A program made the position numbers and the translations under genes. A model generated the notes under the pieces. The model did no database searches. It saw only the letters and a program-made list of their open reading frames with translations, and was not told the origin of the DNA. From assembly GCA_018902385.1 (NCBI GenBank), contig JABSSW010000013.1, positions 496,001 through 560,000 of the forward strand: DNA of 64,000 nucleotides, written 5' to 3'. Source of the DNA: Physcia stellaris. Its lineage: Eukaryota; Ascomycota; Lecanoromycetes; Caliciales; Physciaceae. This document shows, piece after piece, positions 10,316 through 20,192 of the stretch. Position 1 is the first letter of the stretch; each line of letters begins with the position of its first letter.

Positions 10316-11692
10316 ATCATTGAAGCACTGTCTGAGATTATTTGGTATTTGCCAAGAAAGATAGTAGGCAAGAGCAGCATACTGAGGGCAATGGCTGTTG
10401 ATGTTCATGCTAGGAAGGAGACCTCACCAATTACTTAGTCTGGGAATGTGGCAGCTCATTTGCCTCCCAAGGCTTCGTTCCTGGACTAATTGAATGATAC
10501 TAGATTTCAATACAAATCCATCATGTCCTACAGGCAACTGTACATTCCCGGCCTTCTCATCCCTCGAATCTTGCTCAAATTGTCGAAACGTCGCAAGGTA
10601 CATGCAGCAGCGATTGAGTTGCACATCGAGTTACTGAAACCAAACACTAATGTCTGCTATGAGCTGTAATTACAAGCTGCCACCGGCTGGATCTGGTGTA
10701 CGGTACTGTGGGTACTCGTCCGTCGGAAACGGCTCGTTTCAATTCCCACGTTTGGAAAAGCTCCGAATTAGCTCTCCTGTTCCATTGCCTTCATTTATAT
10801 GCAGATAATGCATCCGAAATTCAGAAGCAGCGTGAGATGGCAGTGATTGCCGAGAGTATATAAGTGAATCTGCAACGAGGACGTCAAAGAGGATTTTCCT
10901 GCGACGGACCTAGGTGCGGTTGCTGTTTCTGGCAGAAATGGTCATGATTGCAGTGGTACGTGTGATGGGCATCATCTTCACGAGTGACCTGTTATGCTAA
11001 ATGTTCATAACGCGTAGTCACGCGAGTGTAAATGCACAGAAGACGCTCTCCGGTCTACCAATTATACCACACTCTGGAACGGAAAGTGTCGCCGATTCGG
11101 TCCCTAAAGATCTCGATAGTCCTTCGATTACAAATTCAACTGGAGTCTTACTTCTTGATCTATAGCGTTTCAGGCAACGGGTCTCTCGGCCGGACCTGAT
11201 GAAGTCGCGCGAGCAAATTGCAATTTCTATCATCCACGGCGCACCAATCCATCTTAGCAAAACTATGTGCATCGAGCATTCATTTCCACTACCTTTATGC
11301 GGTCTCTCCAAGTCCGAAAAGGTGCACATGAACACTTTTCAGAAAACAGTGGCAATATGGGTATGATGTTCATGCCGAAAGATTCATCATCACTCTGCAC
11401 GAATGCATATCACTGCTTTTGGCCAACTTTACTGCACCGCGTGCATGCCTTGGGGATTATAATTTGAGGAGTTCGCATATTGCGGTCATCATCGGCATAC
11501 TGCATTTTTGTTCCATGTGCTATCTTATCGCATTGCCCATATATGGACGGAGTAGTTGGAATATAGTCAGCCACTGATCCTCGGCTCGCAGATCGTATGC
11601 ATGCAGTAGTTACGTAGGAGAGTGGCAAACCTATTTGAGTCGACGATGACACTTGATTCCGCGGGAAGTACGTGGATGGAGTGGAGTTCGAA
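10316..11692. other. long noncoding stretch
   Basis: About 1.4 kb without a supported gene. Open frames are short and start-poor. No TIRs, RNA genes or F-box relics were found. Confidence 0.5.
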
Positions 11693-11945
11693 CGGATAGA
11701 TTGTTGAGCGGGGAAGATGTTGCATTGCAAAACCTGGAAGTGAAAGCCTGATGCCGCAAATCGCGAGCGAAGGGAATGTTGCATTGCAGAACATGAAGAG
11801 GGGAATATGATGCGCAAGACTGCGAGCGTGGAAGATGGTTACTTCGTAGGACGTAAGTGCTATGGAGAGTAGTTTTGATACGCAGACTGTCGAGCGGGGA
11901 AAAGACCTTGCTTTGCAGAACATGCTGTACGTGGACGAGCTGGGT
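11693..11945. repeat. degenerate tandem repeat, four units of about 60 bp
   Basis: Four imperfect copies starting near 11693, 11753, 11812 and 11879. Each contains a GAGCG(G/A/T)GG(A)A core followed by a TTGCATTGCA(A/G)AAC-like box: TGAGCGGGGAAGATGTTGCA, then GCGAGCGAAGGGAATGTTGC, then GCGAGCGTGGAAGATGGTTA, then TCGAGCGGGGAAAAGACC. Units are 59-67 bp and have drifted. Reverse-strand open frames here reflect the repeat and do not look like genes. Confidence 0.55.
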
Positions 11946-12171
11946 TCTCATACGTAACCTGTTTTTTTTTTCAATCAGACATCATGACAAAGTATGTCAT
12001 GGGAATAGAGGGGGACAGCGCTCGACCATAAATACCTCTGAATCCCCCCGCTATTCCTCTCCTCCCAACTCCTTCCACTCTTCCAAGAAACCACGCCAGA
12101 CACCTCGAACGTCTCCACAACTCGCAACTTCTTCCAGACCTTGAGCCGTTTATCAACCCTTCGTAACCAAA

Positions 12172-12387
12172 ATGAAGCTCTCCATCCTCACCACCCTCAT
12201 CATCGCATCCGCCCTCGCGGCCGCCACTCCGGCCTACTACATCGACATCGCCCTCGAGGAGGAACCCCGCACCACTGATTTGCAATGCAAAAAAGTAGGA
12301 GAGCACTGCAACGCCGGATTCAGCTATTGCTGCAACCCGCTGGTCTGTCGCGGTTCTCCCTTCGACCGTAATTGCGTGAAGCCTTAA
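12172..12387 (+). CDS. small secreted knottin-like cysteine-rich peptide
   Basis: 71-aa single-exon protein. Residues 1-21 are a clear signal peptide (MKLSILTTLIIASALAAATP). The mature part has six cysteines at 39, 46, 53, 54, 59 and 68, spacing C-x6-C-x6-CC-x4-C-x8-C, the inhibitor-cystine-knot pattern. An acidic stretch (IALEEEP) between signal and first Cys could be a propeptide. Family role is unknown; fungal secreted knottin-like peptides have been proposed as effectors or antimicrobial agents, which is inference here. The start has A at -3 (CAAAATG). A CATAAATA box about 145 bp upstream could act as a TATA element. Confidence 0.75.
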   Translation: MKLSILTTLIIASALAAATPAYYIDIALEEEPRTTDLQCKKVGEHCNAGFSYCCNPLVCRGSPFDRNCVKP

Positions 12388-13082
12388 ACTCCCCAATCAC
12401 ATGTGAGTATTGAGAGCGCTGGGTGATGGAGTGGGTGGACTGATTTCGGGAAACAGGCTGGAAGGACCCTGGGGAGATTGGGGCGGTGGGAGACCTCGCT
12501 GGAGGTATGAGAGTGGGTTTGTGTCTAAGGGGTAGCGCTAGCGTCGTGGGGACGACTTGGAGATGGTTATGAGTTTTCTTTGGTTGCTTGGGATCGGATT
12601 TGGATTGCCTTGGTCAAGAGGGTACGAGTACAGGAAGCTAGGGATAGGAAGAACTGTTTGCCATAGAGCAAAGTACTGTCTTCAATCAAGTGGTCACATG
12701 GGCCTCCGCTCTGAAAATTTTGACCGGCCATGTCTTTTAGATGGATGACTAAGGCTTCATAAGACGTGGTGTTCGCTCCGGAATCTGCGATGTGATGTAG
12801 GCCATTCGCCGGTTCTTACTACACTGCGATCCCAATGACGGTCATTCATCAACCGCTCTCGGCATCTCACAGGCGGGTAGGAGCAGAGCCGCGCATCAAA
12901 ACAGACTGCGGGTTTTGGATGTGCATTTTTCGGTTCTGTAAGCTTGTGCGCAGAGCCGCTATCGTGTCTGGAAGCGCCTTCCTTGGCCGTACTCGTACCT
13001 GCATCCGAGCCGCCTCCCAAATGACACTGTTAGAATCTCCCAACGGCCGTGCGCCAAGGCTTCTTCACCACTCATCGCAACA
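12388..13082. other. intergenic
   Basis: 695 bases, GC-balanced. No gene or repeat supported. Confidence 0.5.
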
Positions 13083-13807
13083 ATGGCCATCTTACCAGTG
13101 CACTTGCTTTTTCTACGATGTTGCACTTTCGTGCTACTCATCGTGCAGTCGGTCCAGGCAGGATCTTATCGGTGTGATGCACAATGGATGGGCCGTCCGA
13201 AGCTGCGGGATTGTAGAACTCTCTTCAGCCAGCTACCATTTGCAACGACGCATGGCGACGGACAACTCGATGCCACCAGGCTATTCATCGAGCCTCAGTT
13301 TCTGACGCCACCCTTTAGTCCGGTCGAGAACCCGTTTCCTGTGAACAGCATGGTTCAGCTGCCCAAGATTTGGCGTTACAGTGAGTTGTGGAAAGGTCGA
13401 CAGTGCGGAATGTATAGATCCCAAAGCGTCTAACCCATGCTACAGATAGCTGTCGGATAGCTCTCATGAGCTATGCTGACAGGGTAGGAAAAGTATGGCC
13501 GAGTGCCCATGCGAATTGGAGATTTATTTTGACGGACACCAACAATGCCATTTTTCGGTGTGAGAGCAGAGGCGCTATCCAACTTGTGACCGGTTAGTCT
13601 CCCCACTCCACAGCGTACTTCGAGAAACCGTATGTTTACAGAAGGAAAGCAAATTACAACGCCCCCGTAATGGTGGTGTACGTGTATGAGGATCGAGCGC
13701 TCTTCGAGGGGTTGTTGAACAAGTACATGAGTGGGTCGAAGGCAATCAAACTCAGCGATCTGCCGTTCGTAGCGGCGACAAACAGCATTACCAATGCCAC
13801 GATGTGA
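13083..13807 (+). CDS. small secreted four-cysteine protein A
   Basis: Exons 13083-13380, 13446-13592 and 13650-13807 give 200 aa. Residues 1-26 (MAILPVHLLFLRCCTFVLLI...) are a signal peptide. The mature part has four cysteines: YRC, RDC, NSC and FRC. It aligns with the next gene over its length: CRTLFSQLPF with CTNLFRSSTPF, ENPFPVNSMVQLPKIWRY with INPFQTRPVQVPRFRTR, SCRIALMSYAD with GCNIAVMSFAD, and YEDRALFEGLLNKY with WQSNAAFDAILNNY. Both introns are phase 1 at matching places. The third-exon acceptor is chosen by that alignment (AAAG at 13646-13649); the ACAG 8 nt earlier leads to an early stop. Pezizomycotina have many such secreted proteins of unknown function; effector role is inference. 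Confidence 0.7.
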
Positions 13808-14208
13808 ATCATTGAGTGTTGTCGAGCGGTCTGTCAATTTTTGGCTAGTAAGGATTGCAACGTGGGCCGAAGTTCGTTAAAATTAGCAGTCTCCTTCAAC
13901 CGATGATTCCAGTGAATCTGAAAACCCTGGAACATTTGGTTTTCCAGTATAGTCGGGCAGTGCGTATTTGCTCAGCTATAAGCCACCTGTGAGACCACAA
14001 ATATCACTTCCGCCACCGCGGGCGCGGCTATCGCCAGGTAAACAGACGGAACAGAGCAAGTGATATGCGGTCTCGCGATGGAGAGCCTGGAAAGTCTAGG
14101 GACCATGCCTGGCTACGCAAGCGCTGCCGCGTAAAGTCCTCGAATCCACATTGTGGAAAGACTCTGCTCGAACCTCAAATCAGAGGTTTCCTTTGCCGCT
14201 TCACCAAA
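13808..14208. other. intergenic between the secreted pair
   Basis: 401 bases separating two tandem genes on the same strand. No other feature seen. Confidence 0.5.
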
Positions 14209-14985
14209 ATGACATACCTGGTGCAACTTATCGCTACCACAGTGGTGCTTTGGGGGTTTGCCGAAGCCAATTTCAATCCTATATGTAGCAAGGAACTCTT
14301 TACTTGGCACACGTTCGTACCCGAACAGTGCACTAATCTATTTCGTTCAAGTACCCCATTCGCGGATAAATCCGATGAGACAATTCGGATATTCGATGAA
14401 GAGCAGCTTCAAGATACTGCAGGGCGATCATGGTCGGGCGTCATCAACCCTTTCCAGACTCGACCTGTGCAGGTACCGCGATTTCGGACCCGAGGTACGT
14501 TTGTTAATAGCTGATGCCACCTTTTGACTAATGCGTTGCTGTTCAATGGTCTAGACGGTTGCAATATCGCGGTCATGAGTTTTGCTGACCCTTCTGCGCT
14601 CACGAAGGCGACTGTCGTTAATGAGATTACCAGATCAAGTGCTACGAGCTGGAAGAACGTGTACGACGCCGCGTATTCGATTTGGTCCAAATGCACATGG
14701 CACGGAATGGGCGGTGCTGCAGTAGTGTCGTCAGGTTAGTGGGCCCCAGGGACGAGTTTTCTCTCGCGATAGCTGAATCATCGACGGTGACTAGGACTTC
14801 TGCCAGGAAAACCAGCGTTGTCAGTGTTCATGTGGCAGTCCAATGCGGCATTCGACGCTATTCTGAACAATTATCAAAACGACCCACACGGGATAAGTCC
14901 TCTGGATCCTAGGCTCCTAAGCTGGAACGAGACTCTGTTTCCGGCGAGCGGTGGAGCAGGACCAGGTAATGTCTCTGTGGCTTAA
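14209..14985 (+). CDS. small secreted four-cysteine protein B
   Basis: Exons 14209-14494, 14555-14734 and 14795-14985 give 218 aa. The start was chosen at MTYLVQLIATTVVLWGFAEA because it opens a signal peptide; the frame is open 144 nt further upstream. Four mature cysteines (PIC, EQC, GCN, SKC) match those of protein A. Central part: RSWSGVINPFQTRPVQVPRF, then DGCNIAVMSFADPSALTKAT, then SWKNVYDAAYSIWSKCTWHG followed by a GGAAVVSSG turn. Exon 3 adds FMWQSNAAFDAILNNYQ and a Gly/Ala end. Both exon-2 donors in the pair are G|GTTAGT. It is the tandem paralogue of protein A; function unknown. Confidence 0.72.
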
Positions 14986-15822
14986 GCTTCCGCATGGCCT
15001 GTTGGGCCTTGACTTGTATCTGGGACCATGTAATACAAGCCTGATTGGAAATTTGTCTCGGCCGAACTTACAGTCTACGCTAACGAACGCTCTGTCGACT
15101 TCCTTCAAACCTGTAGAATGCGTCAACTGTCCGGCGACCTTCAGTTGCACGTGGCAGTTCACCTTCTAGCAAGCCATAAATGTGATTTTCTCGAGAAACC
15201 GATCGTCAACATAATAACTGGAATCTGCTTCTTCCTGAACACTGGATGTTCGTGAAAGAGTAGAACTAGCATGCTTTGGTGAATGATAAAGAGCCATGTG
15301 ACACATACAGAACGGTTTTCTGAAACGTGGGTTTAGCGTGAAACCATACCATTTTTGTGATATTGGGGGTTCAGCTTCTTTGGTGTAAGACGGTGTAGGG
15401 CTTAAGAAACTCGGAGAGCCAAAGAGCACTGCTCGTGTACCGGCTGCTCGGTGTGAAATTGCTAATTTCGAATCGATTGGGAAACGAGGGAGAGAAAGAG
15501 AAAAAGTGGGTTGTTGTGTTGCTTCATAATGGAGTTGGATGGCCGAGCTTAAGATGAGTAGTGGTGTAAGACTCAGAGCACTACACATGACTTGATACAA
15601 GTCTGTGGTGAAGAGAAAGAAACATGACAACACTCATCCTCGTGATATAGCACATCTCTGCGCTACCATTTACTTCTCTCAACACTTCTCAGCCTTCTTG
15701 TTCCGACGCTCTAAAGTTTGACTCCTGCTTCGCAAGATACCTGTACTCTTGCCTTTTCGAATCCCGAAGTCCTAGAACTTCGCTTCAATTCTCACTCATT
15801 CAGAGGCATCAGGACATCCATC
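14986..15822. other. intergenic
   Basis: 837 bases. A reverse open frame of 155 codons (15633-15166) lacks an obvious domain and is probably spurious. Confidence 0.5.
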
Positions 15823-16548
15823 ATGTCTCGTGTCGCGTCTCACTCTGTACCTTCCCATACCGAAGCCGGAAAGATAGCAGTCAGGTCGGGTCATCCAAGC
15901 ATCGAAGATCTCCCTACGGAGCTCAAGGTCAATATCTTGAAACGTCTCGACACCGTCGCGAGCCTTCGATCTTTGGTCCACGCCTCACCTACATTTCACA
16001 ATAGCTACCTTCTAGCTCGCGAAGAAATCTTCACAGCAGTCACTTTACAAAACCTGAGCTCCCGAAGCATCGACCCCTTCCAGCCTTGTGCCTACCTCGA
16101 GCTGTGCCTCCGCGATCGGTCCGAGCTAAATGAAGTCCTTGAGCTCGCTCTCACAAGTATCCGTACCCAAAAGAAGGCCCAAATCCGCGCACGTAACAGT
16201 GGCAACAGAACCGCACCCATCAAGGTAGCAATTGACGATTGCATTGCCTTGCTCAATCTCGATGACATCCTGGGCTGGGATGTTACTCGATACTTCCAGA
16301 CTACTGTTTTCCGTCTCTTAAACATAAGTACGGCAGGTGTATTGAGAGCTTGGGCCAATGAACGGAAGCACTATCATGGGATCCTGATGAGAGATTCTCC
16401 GGCTGAGATGGCACGTCTGATGGCATATTATCCGGGACGACCGGGGCCAAGGCTCAATGATGTCTTGGATATCATTTTTCAGGACTACATTCGAGACAGT
16501 AGTGTCCAATTAGGACTACTGCCTGTTCACTTCCCATCATTTCCATGA
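15823..16548 (+). CDS. F-box-like protein, paralogue 3 (longest copy)
   Basis: 241-aa single-exon protein from the first in-frame ATG (the open frame continues upstream via a TTG). LPTELKVNILKRLDTVASLR at residues 30-49, then SLVHASPTFHNSYLLAREEI, FTAVTLQNLSSRSIDPFQPC and a helical region to IDDCIALLNLDDILGW. The last 70 residues (MARLMAYYPGRPGPRLNDVL) are absent from paralogues 1 and 2. The motif order LPxELK - LxHASPxFHxxY - R(E)xIxTAVTLxNL is a recurring fungal layout usually annotated as F-box or hypothetical. Role not known. Confidence 0.65.
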   Translation: MSRVASHSVPSHTEAGKIAVRSGHPSIEDLPTELKVNILKRLDTVASLRSLVHASPTFHNSYLLAREEIFTAVTLQNLSSRSIDPFQPCAYLELCLRDRSELNEVLELALTSIRTQKKAQIRARNSGNRTAPIKVAIDDCIALLNLDDILGWDVTRYFQTTVFRLLNISTAGVLRAWANERKHYHGILMRDSPAEMARLMAYYPGRPGPRLNDVLDIIFQDYIRDSSVQLGLLPVHFPSFP

Positions 16549-16944
16549 CTTTGGTAGAGGCGAGGTAATTGTATCGTGACACGAAGTAATCTGGAGGTGG
16601 TTGTGCTTGTAGAATTCCGATGAGGTGGCGTTATGCAGTCGATTTAGCATAATTAGTATCTGTCAGTTGAAATTATGCCTCTCTACATTCATAAGTTCCT
16701 CTAAAAAGGGCGAAGATGGTCATAACATGTGCAGGGAGTCTAAGAAGTTCCGGTCACTGACCTATGAAATGGACGGGATTTCTCACCTTCGTAATCCACT
16801 GAGCGCCATGTTGAGATACATCTTGCGAGCTAGAAACAGTGCTCCGTGAGGTTCAATTTCCATTTTGCTGAGAAAGTTTAGCTTTGTAAGACATGCTTCT
16901 AGTTGCACATCAAAGGGTATGTTTGGACGGTCGCGTCTGTGTTG
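16549..16944. other. intergenic between convergent genes
   Basis: 396 bases holding the 3' ends of the F-box-like gene and DPP3. Nothing else recognised. Confidence 0.5.
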
Positions 16945-19426
16945 TCAAATACCTCTCTCGGCAAAACTCTGAATCATGCCTTCCATCGTTGGTTCATATT
17001 CCTTCAGTGTTACCTTTCCGTCATCCTCGATCGTATTACCTTGCACGAAGACCTTTCTGGGAGTTTTCCGCTGCAACACCGCACTTCTGACCTTTTGGCC
17101 CCAGAAGTCATCCACGTGAGTCATCTCATCGTACAGTTTCTTGCCCTCCACATGGTTTGCCGTGCACTTGTATATGTGCAGTTTCTGCAAGTATTTTTCA
17201 ACCGCTGGGCGACCGTGACTTAAGATCTTACTCTTGTCCACTTTGATTTTCAGATCAGAGAGGTCATCATTTGTATAGCTCAAGGTCGTAAAGCCGTCAC
17301 CGGCGTCGAGGAATGTTTTCAGAATGCTAAACCTCGCTTGCATATGCGCTTGTCCCCATTTCCTACTTTTCGGATCCCAAAATTCCAGGGCCACTATACC
17401 TGCTCGGGCCATTGAAAGGTAAGACGCATATAATACTTCACCGGCTTTGTTCTCCATGTTAATCGTGCCGTCGCCAAAGTTGAAAATACGAAGAATTTCA
17501 AAATCGCAGCTGAGTGCCATGGCCACACATTCAGCACGACACTCCTCGTAGGACGAAGCGATTTGCCCAAACACGCTGTTCCAAGTCTGGCCAGGCTTGT
17601 AAAAGGTTGCGCAAGGCTTTCCGGATACTGGGTCTATGGGCGGACTGTTGATGTCAAAATTATACTCACCGGGGGCAGTCTCCTGTAATAGCTTTCCCGT
17701 ACCGTGGCCTAAAAGCTCGTGGATCCCAACTTGGACCTCAAAAGCATCATCCCGATTATTCTGATACAATGAGAGGTCTTCCTCTCGAATGAAAGGGATT
17801 GGTTCATTGGGTGCTTTGGCGCTGAGTACATTGCCAAGGGAGACGTTCTTGAAACCAACCTCTTGACGTACGTCGTCATAGTTAGGGATGCTATTGATCA
17901 TGAGTGAAAATGTCGATTACACTATCTCGTGAGTGAACTCACTTGATTCCAGCAGGGATACCAGAGCTAGCGAAGGTGAGCACTTCAAGCGAGGTAAAGT
18001 CAGGAGCGGTAAATGTATCTTTCTCGAAATCAGACGACCATGGCAGTTTAGGAATCATCGATGGTGCAGCGTCAACGAGCTTCTTACTACGACGCATCAG
18101 TAAGTACTCGGGGAAGACTTTCCTGGGAAGGATGTCGACTTACAAAGCTCTCGTCCGCTCTTGGTTGACCATGGCAACTACGATTCTTAGCCCCACATGG
18201 CATCTGGCATAGTTGACCTACTCACCCATTCCCTCCCATTCTGAGCGGACGCCGGCAGGGTCGCGGTAAGACTCGATGAAACCAATGTTGGATTCTACCA
18301 TTGGGCCAATGTCTTTCACCCATAGCTTTTGGCTTTCTTTGAAAGCATTGAGCGAACCAGTGCCGAATGACTTAGCATACTCATCCATCATTTTCTTTTG
18401 AGTTTCGTTAGCTGAATGTAAGCCTGCTTTCTTGATATGAAGGGCAATTTTCGCAAGTTCTTCGATGTAGTCACCAAACACCAACTTCAACTTCTTGCCG
18501 TGTAGCTTTCCACCCAGGGTCCATTCACTTTCTTGACCGGCATCGCTTCCCCCTGGTGGTGGGCTCTGAACAGCAGAAGCTATAAGAACCTCATAATCAC
18601 CTCCACTAGTCTTCCGGACCCTGGTGTTCTCGGGTAGCAGCTTCTTTTCGGCCAGAAAGTCACTAATAGCATCGATCTCTTCCTGCGAAATATCTGGTGA
18701 GTCTGGATAATAAGCAGACATGTGACCTAAGCTCGGAAATCCCAGGTGCATCAAAGCTGGCTTCTCTTTATCCGCAAACATGGCCTTCTTGATCGAGGTA
18801 GTCTCTAGAATCTTCTGAGCCTTTGCTGAGACCGCCGCTAAGGCGGCTACATCCTCTTGGGAACATCTCGGGATGAATTTTGAATCTCCAAAGCCTTTAT
18901 AGTTGCCGGCATTGCCTAGGAACTGCGTCGCGTAGTGTAGAAAGTATTGCAAAGTCTGGTCGCTAACCTTGGCCTCGGCCTGCAACTTCTTCCATTCTCC
19001 GTTGCATGAATCGTAGAGGGCGATGATGAAGTCATAAATGGCTTCAGACTCTGGAGAGACTTGGCGGAGGATGATCCGATATCCTAGAAAAGCTGCCCTG
19101 TTCTTTCATATCAATCTCATAAATTGCTAACAGCCGAATAGGAAGAGAAATGGCTATTGCGTTGCCAGGTCCAAATTTAGACAAACCGCGCCATGACAAG
19201 GGTCAAGGAACAAATGGACTCGAAAACTTGGTGATTGTCATGTCTATATAATGCCCAGATGGACATCTAGAGATGAAGGCAAGTGGAAGAGACTTGAGAG
19301 ATTCACTGACCGTGATATATGATGCGCATAAAGCTTGTGCTCATCGGTCAGGGCTTCGAAGTGGGGCTTGATGGTAAGAGCAACGGTGGTTGGTGGTGCA
19401 TCGGCATAGTATTGTGTCTCATCCAT
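16945..19426 (-). CDS. DPP3: dipeptidyl peptidase III (M49 zinc metallopeptidase)
   Basis: Cytosolic enzyme (EC 3.4.14.4) that removes dipeptides from the N-terminus of short peptides. Exons 19426-19311, 19097-18226, 18177-18144, 18086-17943 and 17890-16945 give 703 aa, the usual family length. The M49 zinc motif HELLGH is at residues 446-451 and the second motif EECRAE at 504-509, supplying the zinc ligands and catalytic Glu. Upstream are [20 protein letters not shown] and [19 protein letters not shown]. The third exon is only 34 nt. Start [20 protein letters not shown] looks native. All catalytic residues are present. Confidence 0.97.
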
Positions 19427-20192
19427 GGTTCGAATGGCACGATAGCCGCAAATACTAGGCTCGCTCGGCTGGGAGAGTGGTGAGTGCCCTGGGTTCCTGA
19501 TGTCTTGAATTGCCCAAGTGAGGATAGTGTGCAGTCACGGATGGGATTTCAGAAAGATGGTGGAGTGGTCCATGCATACGGACTAGACGGCTGCTCGAAG
19601 AAGGCACCAATCATCATGTTAGCGAGTGAGGAGAAAGTCGTGTCAAAAGCATATATCTGCACGCCATTACACATCGAGGTCATGAGACCCATGCGATAGG
19701 ACCACTTTCCCTTGATGCACCCGGTCCTGCTTATCGCTGTGATTATAAGGGCGACCGCACATGCTCCTGACATTGATCTTATTATTTTACATCCTACCGA
19801 ACGCATTCCTGCAAGGGAAAGATCTTCGAGCAGTCGCATAGCGCTTCGTCGTGAATTGTGAAACCACTACCACCTCTCATTTGTTACCGCGCCAAAACCA
19901 GAGGCAAAAGAGCGCGCTAGTCCCGATATCGCTAGCCCGTACCCGATATTAACAAATTTCCCTACGAGTAAAGCCAATAATTTTTCCTTTCCCTTTTCAC
20001 CGTCCATTTCTTCCTGCTTGATCGAGTCGACCTTCGTTGCTCCTTCACATCCGCCCTCTGCTCCCTAATTCGCCTTCTTCTATCTAGATTGCATATCGAG
20101 ACTCGAAGTTGCTGGCTTTGTTTACTTACAAACAACGCGAGGCGCCTTGACGCTGAGAGTCACAAATTCTGAAATCTATTCCGGCCAGCACC
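19427..20192. other. divergent promoter region of DPP3 and the PH-domain gene
   Basis: 766 bases between two start codons. Pyrimidine-rich runs near 19980-20090 precede the forward gene. A reverse 96-codon frame (19839-19549) has no recognisable domain. Confidence 0.5.

Noticed and set aside
11410-11951. Three overlapping reverse frames with repeated MFCNA-like text
   Set aside because: They mirror the tandem repeat; different frames are open at once and none has codon or domain support.
13593-13640. Frameshift in secreted protein A
   Set aside because: An alternative acceptor 8 nt downstream restores alignment with protein B, so no damage needs to be assumed.
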